A stretch of 64,000 nt of DNA from Novosphingobium pokkalii (GCF_014652855.1 NZ_BMZP01000001.1:207140-271139); one strand, 5' to 3'. Shown: positions 43,851-54,263, numbered from the stretch's first letter. Notes: a model not told the origin generated them from the letters alone. Made by a program: numbers and translations.

Positions 43851-46301
43851 TCAGAAGCGCAAGCGGGCGCCTACCTGGATCGATCGCGGGGCACCTGGTG
43901 CAAAGAACGTGGAATTGAGCAGCGGACGCTCGCCGTCGATCACTGGCCCGGCAAAGGGCCGCGAGACTACCTGGCCCTGCGCGTCGAACGCCGTGGCCCC
44001 CAGTTGCGCGGCCGTGGCATAGGCCTTGTCGAACAGGTTGCGCACCATCGCGAACAGCGTGATGCCGGGGCCTGGACGCACTTCGCCGCCCAGGTTGAAC
44101 ACTGCATAGGGATCGGTCTTGCCGGGGCCGAGATAATAGGTGCCGTCAGGCTGATGGGCATTGTTTTCGTTGCCGCGTGCATAGACGCCGGACACCGCGA
44201 CCATGTCCAGATCGAGGCTGAGCCACGGCGCCGCTTCCCAGCCCAAGGCCGCCTTCGCGGTGTGGCGCGGCAGCAGCGGAATGCGATTTCCGGGCCGTAT
44301 TTCGATCGCGCCTTCGAAACCCGGTGCAGGCGCATCGTTGCTGCTGTTGCCCGATCCGTTGACCGTCTCGCCAGAGCGATAGGTGGCATCGAGCAGGGTA
44401 TAGCTCGCCGACAGCGTGAAGCGCCCGGCGCGGGCCTTGGCGGACAGTTCCAGGCCCTGGCGCCGCGTCTTGCCGAAATTGCGGAAATAGCCATAGCCAG
44501 ACGCATCATTGGCCACGAACAGGATGTCATCGCTGCTGTCGGTGCGAAACAGCGCGGCATGCACATGGCCCCAGGCATTGCCGGCATCGAACCGCATTTC
44601 CACGGTACGGGCAATCACCTGGCGCAGCGGCGGATCGCCGGCCAAGGCATTGGGCAGGCGGCAGGGGCTTTCCGGATCGGAGCAGCCAAGCTCGATGGCC
44701 GAAGGCGCACGGCTCGCCTGGCTCCACGCCAGCGACAGGTTGGCCCCCTTCGCCACCGCCCCGGTCAGCGTGACCGCCGGGTTGAGTCGATGGTAGACCG
44801 GGCTGGAATCGAGCGACCCGGTGCCACCGCCGGGTGTGATCCCATCGCGGTTGCGCACCGAAACGCGATCGTATCGCGCGGCAAGGTCCAGGCTGATGCC
44901 CCGGCCCATGGCCACATGATCGAGCGCATAGGCCGAAAGCGCCGTGGTACGGCTGCGCAGGTCTACCCGCGCGTCGAACGCATTTTCGGAATCCTGCGTG
45001 CCATCGGCAAAGGCGCCCGGCCCCGACACCGCCACGACAGTGCGATCGGGCAGGAGATAGCCGAACTGCGTGCTCTGTGTGAAATGCGCGCTGCTTCCGA
45101 TGTAAGACGCGCCCAGGGTCACGTCATGCCGCAGCGCCCCGGTGGCCAGGCTGGCTGAGGCTTCGAGCGTGGCGCCCCATTCACTCTGCCGGGTCTGCGA
45201 CCGGTTGACCAGGCCGTCGCACTTCTCGTTGGGCTCGCTGTTGAGCAATACGTTCGCGATGCAACGCCATTTGGGAAACGGGGTGTTGGCCTGGGTTTCG
45301 CCGGACACCGGAAATCCGGTGTATCCGGCAGCGGCCAATGCGGCGCGTTCTTCTGCATTGGGCTGGTAGAGGTTTTCCCCCAAGGCATCATCGTTGATGT
45401 CGCCATTGTAGGTCTGGGTGCGCAAGTGGCGCCAGAACGCATTGGCGCGTAGGCCCAGACCGCTATCGAATTTGGTTTCGCCGTTGAACACCAGCATGCC
45501 CATGCGGTTGCGGGTGTTGTCGGGCGCGGTATAGACACTGCGACGATCGGCGGCGAGCAGGCGCATTTCCTGAAGGCCATTGCCGTTGAGATTCGTATCG
45601 GCAAAATGGCCGGTGAGCGAGGCCGACGACGTCGCATCGCTCCATCCCAGCTTGGCCATCGCCCGCGTGGCGCGCGAGGGAGACATCTCGCGCCAGCCAT
45701 CCTCGCGGAAATGGTCCGCCGCCACGAACCAATCGAGCCCGCCATTCAGTACGCCACCGGCCTCGACACTGCCGGTCACCCGGCCGAACGAACCGCCCGA
45801 GGCCTCCAGACCAACGCCGGGGTCGGTCTTGCCGCTCTTGGTGCGCAACACCAGCGCGCCACCCAGCGCATTGCGCCCAAACTGCGGTGCCGCGCCAGAG
45901 ACCAGATCGATATCGGCAATCGCGCCGGTGGGGATCAGATCCCAACTGACAACATCGCCGAACGGCTGGTTGACGCGCACGCCGTCAAGATAGACCGACA
46001 GCCCCTGTGCTGTGCCCAGCAAGGGCGAGGCCGTCATCCCGCGATAGTTGACATCGGGTTGCAGCGGATTGCCCTGCACCTCGTTGATCGTCACGCCCGG
46101 GGCGGTGCGAGCAAGCTGTTCGGCCACGCTCACCGCCTGGGTTACTTGCAAGGCCTTGGCATTGCCGATCTCGGGCGCCTCTCCGGCAAGCGGAGTGGCA
46201 CGCACGATGATGTCGGGACCGCTCGCTTCCTGCGCGTGAGCGGCGCCGACAAGGCCAAGGACTGAAGCCCCGGCACCCAGCAAAAACCGTTTCCTCACCA
46301 C
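43851..46301 (-). CDS. TonB-dependent outer-membrane receptor
   Basis: The 816-residue receptor has a signal peptide ending GAAHA-QEA and a TonB-box-like DIIVRA at residues 30-35. A plug domain follows (SVAEQLARTAPGVTINEVQG, later GQPFGD-type and FGRNALGGAL motifs). The 22-strand barrel ends in Phe (GARLRF). The substrate is not evident. GGAGGG lies 8 nt before the first of two adjacent GTG codons at 46301. A CGTTC-N6-GAACG repeat at 46313-46328 sits just upstream. It follows a two-component pair and an efflux operon on the same strand. Confidence 0.9.
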   Translation of the reverse strand: MVRKRFLLGAGASVLGLVGAAHAQEASGPDIIVRATPLAGEAPEIGNAKALQVTQAVSVAEQLARTAPGVTINEVQGNPLQPDVNYRGMTASPLLGTAQGLSVYLDGVRVNQPFGDVVSWDLIPTGAIADIDLVSGAAPQFGRNALGGALVLRTKSGKTDPGVGLEASGGSFGRVTGSVEAGGVLNGGLDWFVAADHFREDGWREMSPSRATRAMAKLGWSDATSSASLTGHFADTNLNGNGLQEMRLLAADRRSVYTAPDNTRNRMGMLVFNGETKFDSGLGLRANAFWRHLRTQTYNGDINDDALGENLYQPNAEERAALAAAGYTGFPVSGETQANTPFPKWRCIANVLLNSEPNEKCDGLVNRSQTRQSEWGATLEASASLATGALRHDVTLGASYIGSSAHFTQSTQFGYLLPDRTVVAVSGPGAFADGTQDSENAFDARVDLRSRTTALSAYALDHVAMGRGISLDLAARYDRVSVRNRDGITPGGGTGSLDSSPVYHRLNPAVTLTGAVAKGANLSLAWSQASRAPSAIELGCSDPESPCRLPNALAGDPPLRQVIARTVEMRFDAGNAWGHVHAALFRTDSSDDILFVANDASGYGYFRNFGKTRRQGLELSAKARAGRFTLSASYTLLDATYRSGETVNGSGNSSNDAPAPGFEGAIEIRPGNRIPLLPRHTAKAALGWEAAPWLSLDLDMVAVSGVYARGNENNAHQPDGTYYLGPGKTDPYAVFNLGGEVRPGPGITLFAMVRNLFDKAYATAAQLGATAFDAQGQVVSRPFAGPVIDGERPLLNSTFFAPGAPRSIQVGARLRF

Positions 46302-46356
46302 TGCCCGCCCTCCGTTCTGTTCTGAACGAAGCCGTAACAGGCGGAGACAGAAAGAA

Positions 46357-46374
46357 CCTGAGCAGAGGCTCAGG
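46357..46374 (-). terminator. weak terminator or attenuator before the TonB receptor gene
   Basis: CCTGAGC (46357-46363) pairs with GCTCAGG (46368-46374) around 4 nt. On the minus strand TTCTTTCT follows. It overlaps the response-regulator stop, so it could separate the regulator transcript from the receptor gene or attenuate read-through. Confidence 0.45.
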
Positions 46375-47065
46375 CTGACCCAAAGTATGAGGGTAATTCC
46401 GGCGGCACGAGCCGGAAACCGCGCCCGCGCACCGCTGCGATCGTCAAGGCGCATGGGTATAGCCGCTTTCTCAGCGCGCTGACGGCCACGTCCACGGCGT
46501 TGTCGGTGATCACCGCGTCGGCGCCCCATACCCGGTCGACCAGAACAGCGCGTTCGACCACGGCCCCGCGCGCCAGGGCCAATTCGGCCAGTAGCGCCAG
46601 GCTGCGCGGCTCCAGAGCCAGCGGCTCGCCTTGCCAGGCCGCCATTCCCTGGGCGCGATCGATCACCAGCCCCCCCCACGCGATCGGTGGAGGCGCCAGT
46701 TGCCCGGCGCGGCGCACCAGCACGCCCACGCGCGCGGCCAGTTCGGCAAAGGCAAAGGGCTTGGGCAGATAGTCGTCCGCGCCGGCTTGGAAGCCTTCGA
46801 GGCGATCGTCGAGCGCGGTGCGGGCCGTGAGCATCAGGATCGGCATGCCATGGCCGGCGGCGCGAATGGCGCGGCACAGGGCCAGTCCGTCGGCATCGGG
46901 GAGCCCGATATCGAGCACCACCGTCGCCACCTGCTCCTGCGCCAGCAGGTCCAGCACGCCGGCGCCCTGGCGCAGCCAACGCACGGCAAGGCCGCGTCCG
47001 CCCAGCCCCTGCACCACCGAGCGGCCGATCCCGGCGTCGTCCTCAACCAGCAGGACCATGCTCAT
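46370..47065 (-). CDS. OmpR-family response regulator
   Basis: The 231-residue regulator has a receiver (LLVEDDAGIG, phosphoacceptor in LDIGLPDADG, Lys in LPKPF) and a winged-helix domain (ALEPRSLALLAELALARGAV, then ITDNAVDVAVSALRKRL). It resembles the QseB/TctD group. The ATG overlaps the kinase stop (ATGA), with the kinase gene placed first. Likely targets are the efflux genes upstream or the TonB receptor gene downstream, but this is inferred from position. Confidence 0.9.
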   Translation of the reverse strand: MSMVLLVEDDAGIGRSVVQGLGGRGLAVRWLRQGAGVLDLLAQEQVATVVLDIGLPDADGLALCRAIRAAGHGMPILMLTARTALDDRLEGFQAGADDYLPKPFAFAELAARVGVLVRRAGQLAPPPIAWGGLVIDRAQGMAAWQGEPLALEPRSLALLAELALARGAVVERAVLVDRVWGADAVITDNAVDVAVSALRKRLYPCALTIAAVRGRGFRLVPPELPSYFGSA

Positions 47066-48348
47066 GCCACGGCGCCTTGCAGAGGCAGGGAGAAGCGGAT
47101 CACGCAGCCGCCCTGTGGCTGGTTGGCAGCGGCCACGGCGCCGCCATGCTGTTCCACCACCCAGCGCGCCAGCGCCAGGCCCAGCCCGCTGCCGCCCCGC
47201 TGGCGGCCCTCCTGCGCCTGGTAATAGGCATCGAAAATCCGTGGCAGATCGCTCTCCATCACCCCTGGCCCCTGATCGCGCACGGCCACCTCCGCGCACC
47301 CGTCGGCCACTGTCACGCTAACCGCAAGCACAGTCTCCATCGGCGCGAATTTCAGGCCATTCTCGATCACGGCCAGCAGAGCCTGGCGCAGCCAGCGCGC
47401 GTCCCCCTGCATGGGCAGCGGCCCATCGGGCACGGCCAGTGCGATCGCCACGTCCACGCTGGCGGCATAGACCTGCGCCGCCGCCACGGCTTCTGCCACC
47501 ACCTGCGCCAGATCGAACGGCGCGTCGGCCAGCACCAGGCGGCCGTCGTCCGCGCTCGCCAGGCCCAGCAGTTCCTCGATGCGGTGGGTCAGGAAGCCGG
47601 CCTGCGCCACGACGTGTCCCAGCGTTTCACGCAAGATGCGCGGGTCGGGATCGGGCTGGTCCAGCGCGACTTCGGCCGCGCTGCGCAAGGCGGTCACGGG
47701 CGTGCGCAATTCGTGGCTGGCCTTGGCGAAGAACAGGCGGCGCGAGGCATCGACCGCCTCGATCCGCGCAGTGCGGGCCTGCACCATCGCAGCGAGCGCC
47801 CGGTTGCTGCGCCACAGCAGCCAGGCGCCGCAACCGGCACAGGCCAGCGCCACGGCAGCCAGCAGGCCAGCCAACACCATGCTGCGCTGCCCGGCGCGGG
47901 CGAGCGCCAGGCGTCCGGCCTGCAACTCGCCACTTTCCTGGCCATCGATGGCGCGGGCCAGCTCTTCCAGCCGGGCCTGCGCGCCGGGCGTGCGCGCCAG
48001 CTTGGCCAAGGCAGCGGCGCGGGCTACTTCGCGATCGCGATGAGGCTGCGTTTCGGCCGGGGCGAGCCCTGCCTCCTGCCTGACCAGGCCTTCGTAATCT
48101 GTGAGGGCGGCATCGAGTGCCGGCCCCTGCCCCGTCGCCGCCAGGGCAACGATACGGGATACGGCCGCGGCTTGCCGTTCCGACAGGCTGGCCAGCACGA
48201 ACTGGCGATTGGCGCCGCGCGCGCTGATCGCAAAGGCCACCACCAGCCCGGCCAGCGCCGCGACGAGCACTGCAAAGAGCACGGCGGCCAGGCGCGTGCC
48301 CCAGGCCAGCCGCCCATCGGCCACAGCAGCGGCAGGATCATGAACCAT
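47062..48348 (-). CDS. sensor histidine kinase (efflux-locus pair)
   Basis: The 428-residue kinase has TM helices near residues 21-45 and 160-180 around a helical periplasmic region. The HisKA motif is FFAKASHELRTPVTAL, followed by an ATPase domain with IENGLKFAP, DQGPGV and GSGLGLALARWVV. There is no recognisable HAMP domain. It lies 58 bp after the NodT-type gene and is coupled to the regulator gene, so all six genes from the RND pump to the regulator could form one transcript. Confidence 0.88.
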   Translation of the reverse strand: MVHDPAAAVADGRLAWGTRLAAVLFAVLVAALAGLVVAFAISARGANRQFVLASLSERQAAAVSRIVALAATGQGPALDAALTDYEGLVRQEAGLAPAETQPHRDREVARAAALAKLARTPGAQARLEELARAIDGQESGELQAGRLALARAGQRSMVLAGLLAAVALACAGCGAWLLWRSNRALAAMVQARTARIEAVDASRRLFFAKASHELRTPVTALRSAAEVALDQPDPDPRILRETLGHVVAQAGFLTHRIEELLGLASADDGRLVLADAPFDLAQVVAEAVAAAQVYAASVDVAIALAVPDGPLPMQGDARWLRQALLAVIENGLKFAPMETVLAVSVTVADGCAEVAVRDQGPGVMESDLPRIFDAYYQAQEGRQRGGSGLGLALARWVVEQHGGAVAAANQPQGGCVIRFSLPLQGAVA

Positions 48349-48405
48349 GGTGCCATCATTGCGGGGGCAGGCCAAAAAGCCAAGCCCCCGCCAGTTGGGT
48401 ACGCC

Positions 48406-49845
48406 TCAGCCGCGCTTGGTGGTCGGCGCATCCTGCCAGCCGCCACCGACCGCGCGCAGCAATCGCACGGCCGCGGTCAGGCGCTGGGTATCCACCTCGA
48501 TCGCCTTCTGCCGCGTGCGCAACGCCGTGGTCTGGGCGTTGACAACGTCGAGATAGCTGACAGCCCCGCGTTCGTAGCGGCGCATGGCCAGCGCTTCGAC
48601 ATTGCCGGCCTGCTCGGCCGCGTGGGTTTCCGACTGCGCCTCGTCGCCCAGGTGATGCAGGCGCGAGAGACCGTCTTCCACATCCTGAACGGCGGAAAGC
48701 ACGCGGCCGCGATAGTCTGCCGTGGCGGCGTCCCAATCGGCGCGGGCCTGCATCACCTTGGCGTGGCGGCGTCCACCATCGAACAGGGTGAGCAAGGCCG
48801 AGGGGCCGATCGACCAGAACGTGTTGGGCGCGGCAATGATGTCGGCCAGCGCCGTGTCCTGCAAACCGACCTGCCCGCCCAGCAGCAGCGAAGGGAAGAA
48901 CGCCGCCCGCGCCACGCCGATGCGACGGTTGGCGGCATACATCCGCCGTTCCGCCGCCGCGATATCGGGCCGGCGCTGCAACAGCGTGGACGGCACGCCC
49001 ACCGGCACCGATGGCAGCGTCAGGGCCTGGTCCGATGGCGCCACGGCAAAGCCGGTAGCCGGTACGCCCACCAGCGTGGCAAGGGCATGTTCGGCCAGCG
49101 CGCGGGCGTTGCGCGCATCGGCCAGGGCCGCCTGCGCTTCGGCCAACTGGGTCGCCGATTGGCCGGTTTCCATGGCGTTGGCGATGCCGCCTTCAAAGCG
49201 GCGACGCGTCATGTGGTCGGCCTGGGCATAAGTCTGCACCGTGGCATCGAGCAGGGCGATGATCCGGTCCTGCCCACGCAGCACGGCATAGCCCTGCGCC
49301 AGTTCCGCCTGAAGCTGAAGGCGGGTATCGGCGAGGTCATCGGCGGCGGCCTGCGCGTCGGCACGGCCCGCTGCGACATTGGCCCTCACCCGGCCCCACA
49401 GGTCTGCCTCATAGCCGCCCGTCACGCCCACGGTCTGCGCGCCATAGTAATCGGGCTGACTGGCGCCGCGCAGCGGGCGATCGGCCGACTGGCGGTTCTG
49501 CGTCACGCTGGCGCCCACGCCAAGCTGGGGATAGAGATCGGCCCGTGCCTGGTGCAGCAGGGCCATGGCCCGGTCATGCCGCGCCACGGCGGCGGCCAGC
49601 GAGGGATTGCCGGCGTTGAGCTGCTGCTCCAGCCCATTCAGCACCGGATCGCCAAACACCGTCCACCAGTCGACCGGGGGCATGGCCGTAGCGTCGGCAA
49701 CCTGGACCCAGGGGCCATTTCCGGCAAAGCTGGCCGGCAGGCTGACCTGTGGGGGACGATAGGCGGGCGCGCTGGAACACCCGGCCAAAGCCAGGGCGCT
49801 AGCCAGGCCCAACCCCTTGCGCCATGCGGCGCGGCGCTCAGCCAT
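48406..49845 (-). CDS. NodT/OprM-type outer-membrane efflux lipoprotein
   Basis: The 479-residue outer-membrane channel of a tripartite pump has a lipoprotein signal with the lipidated Cys in LALAGCSS. Two outer-membrane-efflux repeats follow, with YEADLWGRVRANVAAGRA and LLQRRPDIAAAERRMYAANR as typical segments. It forms the exit duct for the RND pump. The ATG at 49845 has GGGGGG upstream and overlaps the end of the adaptor gene by 8 nt. Confidence 0.92.
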   Translation of the reverse strand: MAERRAAWRKGLGLASALALAGCSSAPAYRPPQVSLPASFAGNGPWVQVADATAMPPVDWWTVFGDPVLNGLEQQLNAGNPSLAAAVARHDRAMALLHQARADLYPQLGVGASVTQNRQSADRPLRGASQPDYYGAQTVGVTGGYEADLWGRVRANVAAGRADAQAAADDLADTRLQLQAELAQGYAVLRGQDRIIALLDATVQTYAQADHMTRRRFEGGIANAMETGQSATQLAEAQAALADARNARALAEHALATLVGVPATGFAVAPSDQALTLPSVPVGVPSTLLQRRPDIAAAERRMYAANRRIGVARAAFFPSLLLGGQVGLQDTALADIIAAPNTFWSIGPSALLTLFDGGRRHAKVMQARADWDAATADYRGRVLSAVQDVEDGLSRLHHLGDEAQSETHAAEQAGNVEALAMRRYERGAVSYLDVVNAQTTALRTRQKAIEVDTQRLTAAVRLLRAVGGGWQDAPTTKRG

Positions 49846-51019
49846 GGTGCCCCCCATCGACATGGACGGCATCGCCATTGGCGATGGAATCGGGCGGATT
49901 GTCGATCACCTTGGCCCCGGCGGACAGGCCGGAGACCACTTCCACGCTCTTGCCCAGATCGCGGCCCAGCGTGATCGGCACCAGGCGCACGCGACCATCG
50001 CTGCCCACCGTGGCCACTTGCGTGCCGGCCGAACGGAACAGCAGCGCGCTCGACGGGATCGTCACCGCCCCGCCGCTGCTGGGCACCTTGAACGACACCT
50101 GGGCATAGCCGCCCGCGCGCAGCGCATGGGCCGAATTGTCGGCCAGCAACTGCACCTGCAAGGCGCCGTTCTGCGGATTGATCGCGTCAGACGTGCCGAC
50201 AACCTTGGCGGCAAACGTCTGCCCCGGCTCGTCCGGCACGGTCAGCGTGGCTTCCACCCCCGGTTTCATCGCGGCGGCATAGGCCTGTGGCACGCCCACG
50301 TAGATGCGGATGCGGCCGACATCGGCAACGGTGAACATCGGCTGCTGGTTGGTGGCGCCCGGCCCCACCAGATCGCCGATATCGGCAGTGCGCTGTGTCA
50401 CCACCCCGGCAAAGGGCGCGCGCACGGTAGCATAGCCCTTCATCGCCAGCAGCCGCGCGAGATCGGCTTCCGCCCCGCGCACGGTGGCAACCTGCACGGC
50501 CAGGTTGCCGTTGCGCTCATCCGCCTCCTGCTGCGAGACCGAATGGTCGGTCAGCAGGTCGTTCCAGCGCGCGGCGGTGCTGCGCGCCAGCGAGGCACTG
50601 GCGCGCGCCTTGGCCAGCGCGGCGCGGGCGGCGACGATCTGCTGGTCCAGTTCGGGCGTCTCGATCGTGGCGAGCGGCGTGCCCTGTCCGACCGTGGCAC
50701 CGATGTCGCGGGTCCAGGCCTGCATGTAGCCGGGAACGCGGGCAAAGATGTGCGCGGTGTTCCACGCCGCCATCGTGCCCGGCAGGGTGAGTGCGCCGCT
50801 GGCCGCCGCCGGGGCCACGTCCACCAGGTGGACAGTGGGGATCGCCTGCGCCTCGCTCCAGGCATGGGTATCGAGCGCCTCGCTGTGGCGGCTGTAGAGC
50901 CCGATGCCGACGATAGCGGCGGCTGCCACGGCGGCAACCAGGCCGGCGGTCTTCAGGCCGCGCGGCGCGCGCGCGGGGGCGTCTTCCTGGCCCACGACCA
51001 GGCTGGTGTCATTCTGCAT
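49838..51019 (-). CDS. RND periplasmic adaptor (HlyD/MFP family)
   Basis: The 393-residue adaptor has an N-terminal membrane anchor (GLVAAVAAAAIVGIGLYS), a barrel-sandwich domain with ARVPGYMQAWTRDIGATVGQ, a helical hairpin of about 60 residues, and C-terminal beta domains. It links the RND pump with the NodT channel. GGGAGACC precedes the ATG. The start lies 11 nt inside the RND gene, so translation is coupled. The protein ends in a His-containing tail (VDGGHHG). Confidence 0.92.
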   Translation of the reverse strand: MQNDTSLVVGQEDAPARAPRGLKTAGLVAAVAAAAIVGIGLYSRHSEALDTHAWSEAQAIPTVHLVDVAPAAASGALTLPGTMAAWNTAHIFARVPGYMQAWTRDIGATVGQGTPLATIETPELDQQIVAARAALAKARASASLARSTAARWNDLLTDHSVSQQEADERNGNLAVQVATVRGAEADLARLLAMKGYATVRAPFAGVVTQRTADIGDLVGPGATNQQPMFTVADVGRIRIYVGVPQAYAAAMKPGVEATLTVPDEPGQTFAAKVVGTSDAINPQNGALQVQLLADNSAHALRAGGYAQVSFKVPSSGGAVTIPSSALLFRSAGTQVATVGSDGRVRLVPITLGRDLGKSVEVVSGLSAGAKVIDNPPDSIANGDAVHVDGGHHG

Positions 51020-54000
51020 GGACAAGGTCTCCCTTGAAGAAAATGGGGTCGGCGGACGGCGGCGGCGTGGGCTGCGATGCAGCGCCGCCGCCCCGCGTCT
51101 TGCGATGGACGATGGAGAAGACCACGGGCACGAAGACCAGCGTGGCAATGGTGGCGCAGACCAGGCCGCCGATGACGGCGCGGCCCAGCGGGGCGTTCTG
51201 CTCGCCCCCCTCGCCCAGGCCCAGCGCCATCGGCGCCATGCCGATGATCATGGCCAGAGCCGTCATCAGCACGGGACGGAAGCGGGTGGAGCCTGCCTCG
51301 ATCGCGGCCAGCGTGGCATCGCCCAGGATGGCCAGCCTCTCGCGGGCAAAGCTGATCACCAGCACCGAGTTGGCCGTGGCCACGCCCATGCACATGATCG
51401 CCCCGGTCAGCGCCGGCACCGACAGCGGCGTGTGCGTGGCAAACAGCGTCCAGGCAATGCCCGCCAGTGCCGCCGGCAGAGCCGAGACGATCACCGCCGG
51501 GTCGATCCAGCTCTGGAAGTTGACGACGATCAGCAGGTAGATCAGCACCACTGCGCCAACCAGGCCCAGCACCAGGCCGGTGAAAGCCGCGTTCATCGTT
51601 TCCACCTGGCCGCGGATCGTGACGGTCGATCCCTTGGGCAGGCTGTTGGCCGTGTCCTTGAGGATTTTCTGCACATCGCCGGCCACGGCGCCCAGGTCAC
51701 GCCCTTGCGTGGTGGCATAGACGTCGAACGCGGGCTGCACCGCATAGTGCGAGATCAGCGCCGGGGTGGGTTCGCGCGTCATCGTGCCCAGCGCGCCGAG
51801 CAGTTGCACCGCGCCGGGGCGGGCGGAACTGACCGGGATGTTGTCCAGGGCATTGATGCTGTCGGTGCGATACTGCGGCGTCTGCACCACGATCGGATAG
51901 GACACGCCGTTCTTGGGATTGAGCCAGAACGTCGGCGCCACCTGCGCGCTGCCGGCCAGGTTGACCGACAGGCTCTTGGTCACGTCGTTTTCAGTCACGC
52001 CAAGGCGATCGGCCTGGGCGCGGTCGATGTCGAAGCGCAGTTCGGGCGCGCTGGTCGCCTGCTGCATCCGCACGTCGGCGATCCCCGCCACGTGGCCCAT
52101 GCGGCCGGCCAGCATGCGCGCATAGTCGGCGTTGGCCTTGGTGTCGGGGCCGGTGACCATCACGTCGATCGGCGCGGGCGCCCCGAAGTTCAGGATCTGA
52201 CTGATGATATCGGCCGGCAGGAACGAGAACGTCGTGCCCGGAAAGGCGCGCGGCAAGCGTTCGCGCAGCGCGCGGACATAGCCATCGGTGGGATGGTGCC
52301 CTTCGGCCAGCGTGACCAGGATATCGCCATCCTGCGGGCCAATGCTGCCGCTGTTGGCATAGGCGGAGTTGATGCCCGAAGAAGACATGCCGATGTTGTC
52401 GACGATCGAGACCAGTTCGCCCGGCGGCACGGTGGCGCGGATCTGGTTCTCCACCTTGTCGAACAGGGCGGCGGTTTCTTCCAGGCGGGTGCCGACCGGC
52501 GCGCGCACGTGCAGGCTGATCTGGCCGGCATCGACGCTGGGGAAGAAATTCCGCCCCAGGAACGGCACCAGCACCAGCGACGCCAGCACCACGATCATGA
52601 AGCCGGGCACGAAGCGGCGACGATTGGCCAACGCCGCGCGCAGTACCGCGACATACCATGCGCGGATCGCCTCGAAACGCATTTCAAAGCCATGCTGGAA
52701 CCGGCGCAGCGGATGCATGCCGGGCTTCTGCCCGGTCATCGCATCATGGCTGACCATGATCTCCACCGCGTGTTCCGAACCATGCGCGCGCAGCAGGAAG
52801 TTGCTCATCGTCGGCACCAGCGTGCGCGACAGCACGAAGCTGGCGATCATCGCAAAGACCACCGACTTGGCCATGGGCGCGAACAGGAACCCGGCCACGC
52901 CCGGCAGGAAGAACATCGGCAGGAAGGCGATGCAGATGCACAGCAGCGACACGAACGCGGGCCGCACGATCTGCTCGGCCCCGTCCATGATCGACTGGGC
53001 CACGCCCTTGCCCTGTTCCAGGTGCCAGTTGATGTTCTCGATGGTGACGGTGGCATCGTCCACCAGGATGCCCACGGCCAGCGCCAGGCCGCCAAGGGTC
53101 ATGATGTTGAGCGTTTCGCCGGTCACCGCCAGCCCCGCCACGGCCGCCAGGATGGCGAGCGGAATGGACGTGGCGATGATCACCGTGGAGCGCCACGAGC
53201 CGAGGAACAGCAGGATCATCAGGCTGGTCAGCGCAGCCGCCAGCACGCCTTCGCGCACCACGCCCGAAACCGCCGCCTTCACGAACAGCGACTGGTCGGA
53301 CAGCAACTGAACCTTGAGGCTGTCGGGCAGCGTTTCCTTGAGCTTGGGCAGCAAGGCCTTGACATCGTTGACGATGTCGACCGTGGAGGCCGAGCCGGAC
53401 TTGAGGATTGTCATCAACACGGCGCGGCCGCCATCGACGCGCACCTCGTTGACCTGCGGCGGCGAACCATCGTGCACGTGGGCGACATCACCGATGGTCA
53501 CCGTCGTGCCATCCACCGTGCGGATGGGCAGCGCGTTGAGCTGATCGATCACCTGCGGGCTGTTGTTGAGGCGGATGGAATATTCGAACTCGCCAATCTT
53601 GGTGGTGCCGGCGGGTACGATCTGGTTCTGCGCGGCGAGCGCAGCGCCCACGTCGGCGGCGGAAAGATGGCGCTGCAACAGCGCGGCGGGATCGAGGTCG
53701 ATCTGGATCTGCCGCTCGCGCCCGCCATAGGGCGAAGGCACGGCCGCGCCCTGGACCGTGGCCAGCCGCGGACGGATACCGTTCTGCCCGAGGTCATAGA
53801 TCGCCTGTTCGGAAAGCTTGCCCGAAGAGAGCGCCATCTTGAGGATCGGCACAGTCGCCGCGCTATAGTTCAGAATCAGCGGCGGCGTGATACCCGGCGG
53901 CATCTGCTTGAGCACCGTCTGCGACACAGACGTGACTTGCGCGGTGGCAGTGCGGATATCGACGCCGGGGCGGAAGAAGATCTTCACCACCCCCACGCCG

Positions 54001-54263
54001 TTCATCGACTGGCTTTCGATATGGTCAATATCGTTGACCGTCGAAGTGAGCGAGCGTTCGTAGTAATAGACCACCCGCCCCGCCATGTCTTCCGGCGGCA
54101 GGCCGCGATACTGCCAGACGGCGGCGATCACCGGGATGCGGATGTCGGGAAAGATGTCGGTGGGGGTGCGCAGCCAGGCGATCGAGCCCGAAAGCACGAT
54201 CAGGATGGCCAGGACGACGAAGGTATAGGGCTTGCTGAGCGCGAGCTTGACCAGTTGCAGCAT
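51009..54263 (-). CDS. RND efflux transporter permease
   Basis: This inner-membrane proton-driven pump has 1084 residues and twelve helices in two repeats with large periplasmic loops. The proton-relay Asp pair is in LALAVGILVDDATVTIEN. The segment TPTDIFPDIRIPVIAAVWQY with YYYERSLTSTVNDIDHIESQ differs from AcrB and matches a less characterised RND subgroup. The substrate is unknown. The pump gene stands first in its operon, unlike the usual adaptor-first order. GGGAACGCC precedes the ATG at 54263. Confidence 0.93.
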   Translation of the reverse strand: MLQLVKLALSKPYTFVVLAILIVLSGSIAWLRTPTDIFPDIRIPVIAAVWQYRGLPPEDMAGRVVYYYERSLTSTVNDIDHIESQSMNGVGVVKIFFRPGVDIRTATAQVTSVSQTVLKQMPPGITPPLILNYSAATVPILKMALSSGKLSEQAIYDLGQNGIRPRLATVQGAAVPSPYGGRERQIQIDLDPAALLQRHLSAADVGAALAAQNQIVPAGTTKIGEFEYSIRLNNSPQVIDQLNALPIRTVDGTTVTIGDVAHVHDGSPPQVNEVRVDGGRAVLMTILKSGSASTVDIVNDVKALLPKLKETLPDSLKVQLLSDQSLFVKAAVSGVVREGVLAAALTSLMILLFLGSWRSTVIIATSIPLAILAAVAGLAVTGETLNIMTLGGLALAVGILVDDATVTIENINWHLEQGKGVAQSIMDGAEQIVRPAFVSLLCICIAFLPMFFLPGVAGFLFAPMAKSVVFAMIASFVLSRTLVPTMSNFLLRAHGSEHAVEIMVSHDAMTGQKPGMHPLRRFQHGFEMRFEAIRAWYVAVLRAALANRRRFVPGFMIVVLASLVLVPFLGRNFFPSVDAGQISLHVRAPVGTRLEETAALFDKVENQIRATVPPGELVSIVDNIGMSSSGINSAYANSGSIGPQDGDILVTLAEGHHPTDGYVRALRERLPRAFPGTTFSFLPADIISQILNFGAPAPIDVMVTGPDTKANADYARMLAGRMGHVAGIADVRMQQATSAPELRFDIDRAQADRLGVTENDVTKSLSVNLAGSAQVAPTFWLNPKNGVSYPIVVQTPQYRTDSINALDNIPVSSARPGAVQLLGALGTMTREPTPALISHYAVQPAFDVYATTQGRDLGAVAGDVQKILKDTANSLPKGSTVTIRGQVETMNAAFTGLVLGLVGAVVLIYLLIVVNFQSWIDPAVIVSALPAALAGIAWTLFATHTPLSVPALTGAIMCMGVATANSVLVISFARERLAILGDATLAAIEAGSTRFRPVLMTALAMIIGMAPMALGLGEGGEQNAPLGRAVIGGLVCATIATLVFVPVVFSIVHRKTRGGGAASQPTPPPSADPIFFKGDLVHAE

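Noticed and set aside
46302..46979. The TonB receptor frame stays open far upstream, suggesting a longer protein.
   Set aside because: The extension lies over the response-regulator gene in another frame. The GTG at 46301 has a good ribosome binding site and a signal peptide follows directly.
47077..49974. A 965-codon plus-strand frame opposite the kinase and NodT-type genes.
   Set aside because: The minus-strand genes have clear domains and coupled starts. This frame has none and crosses two gene boundaries.
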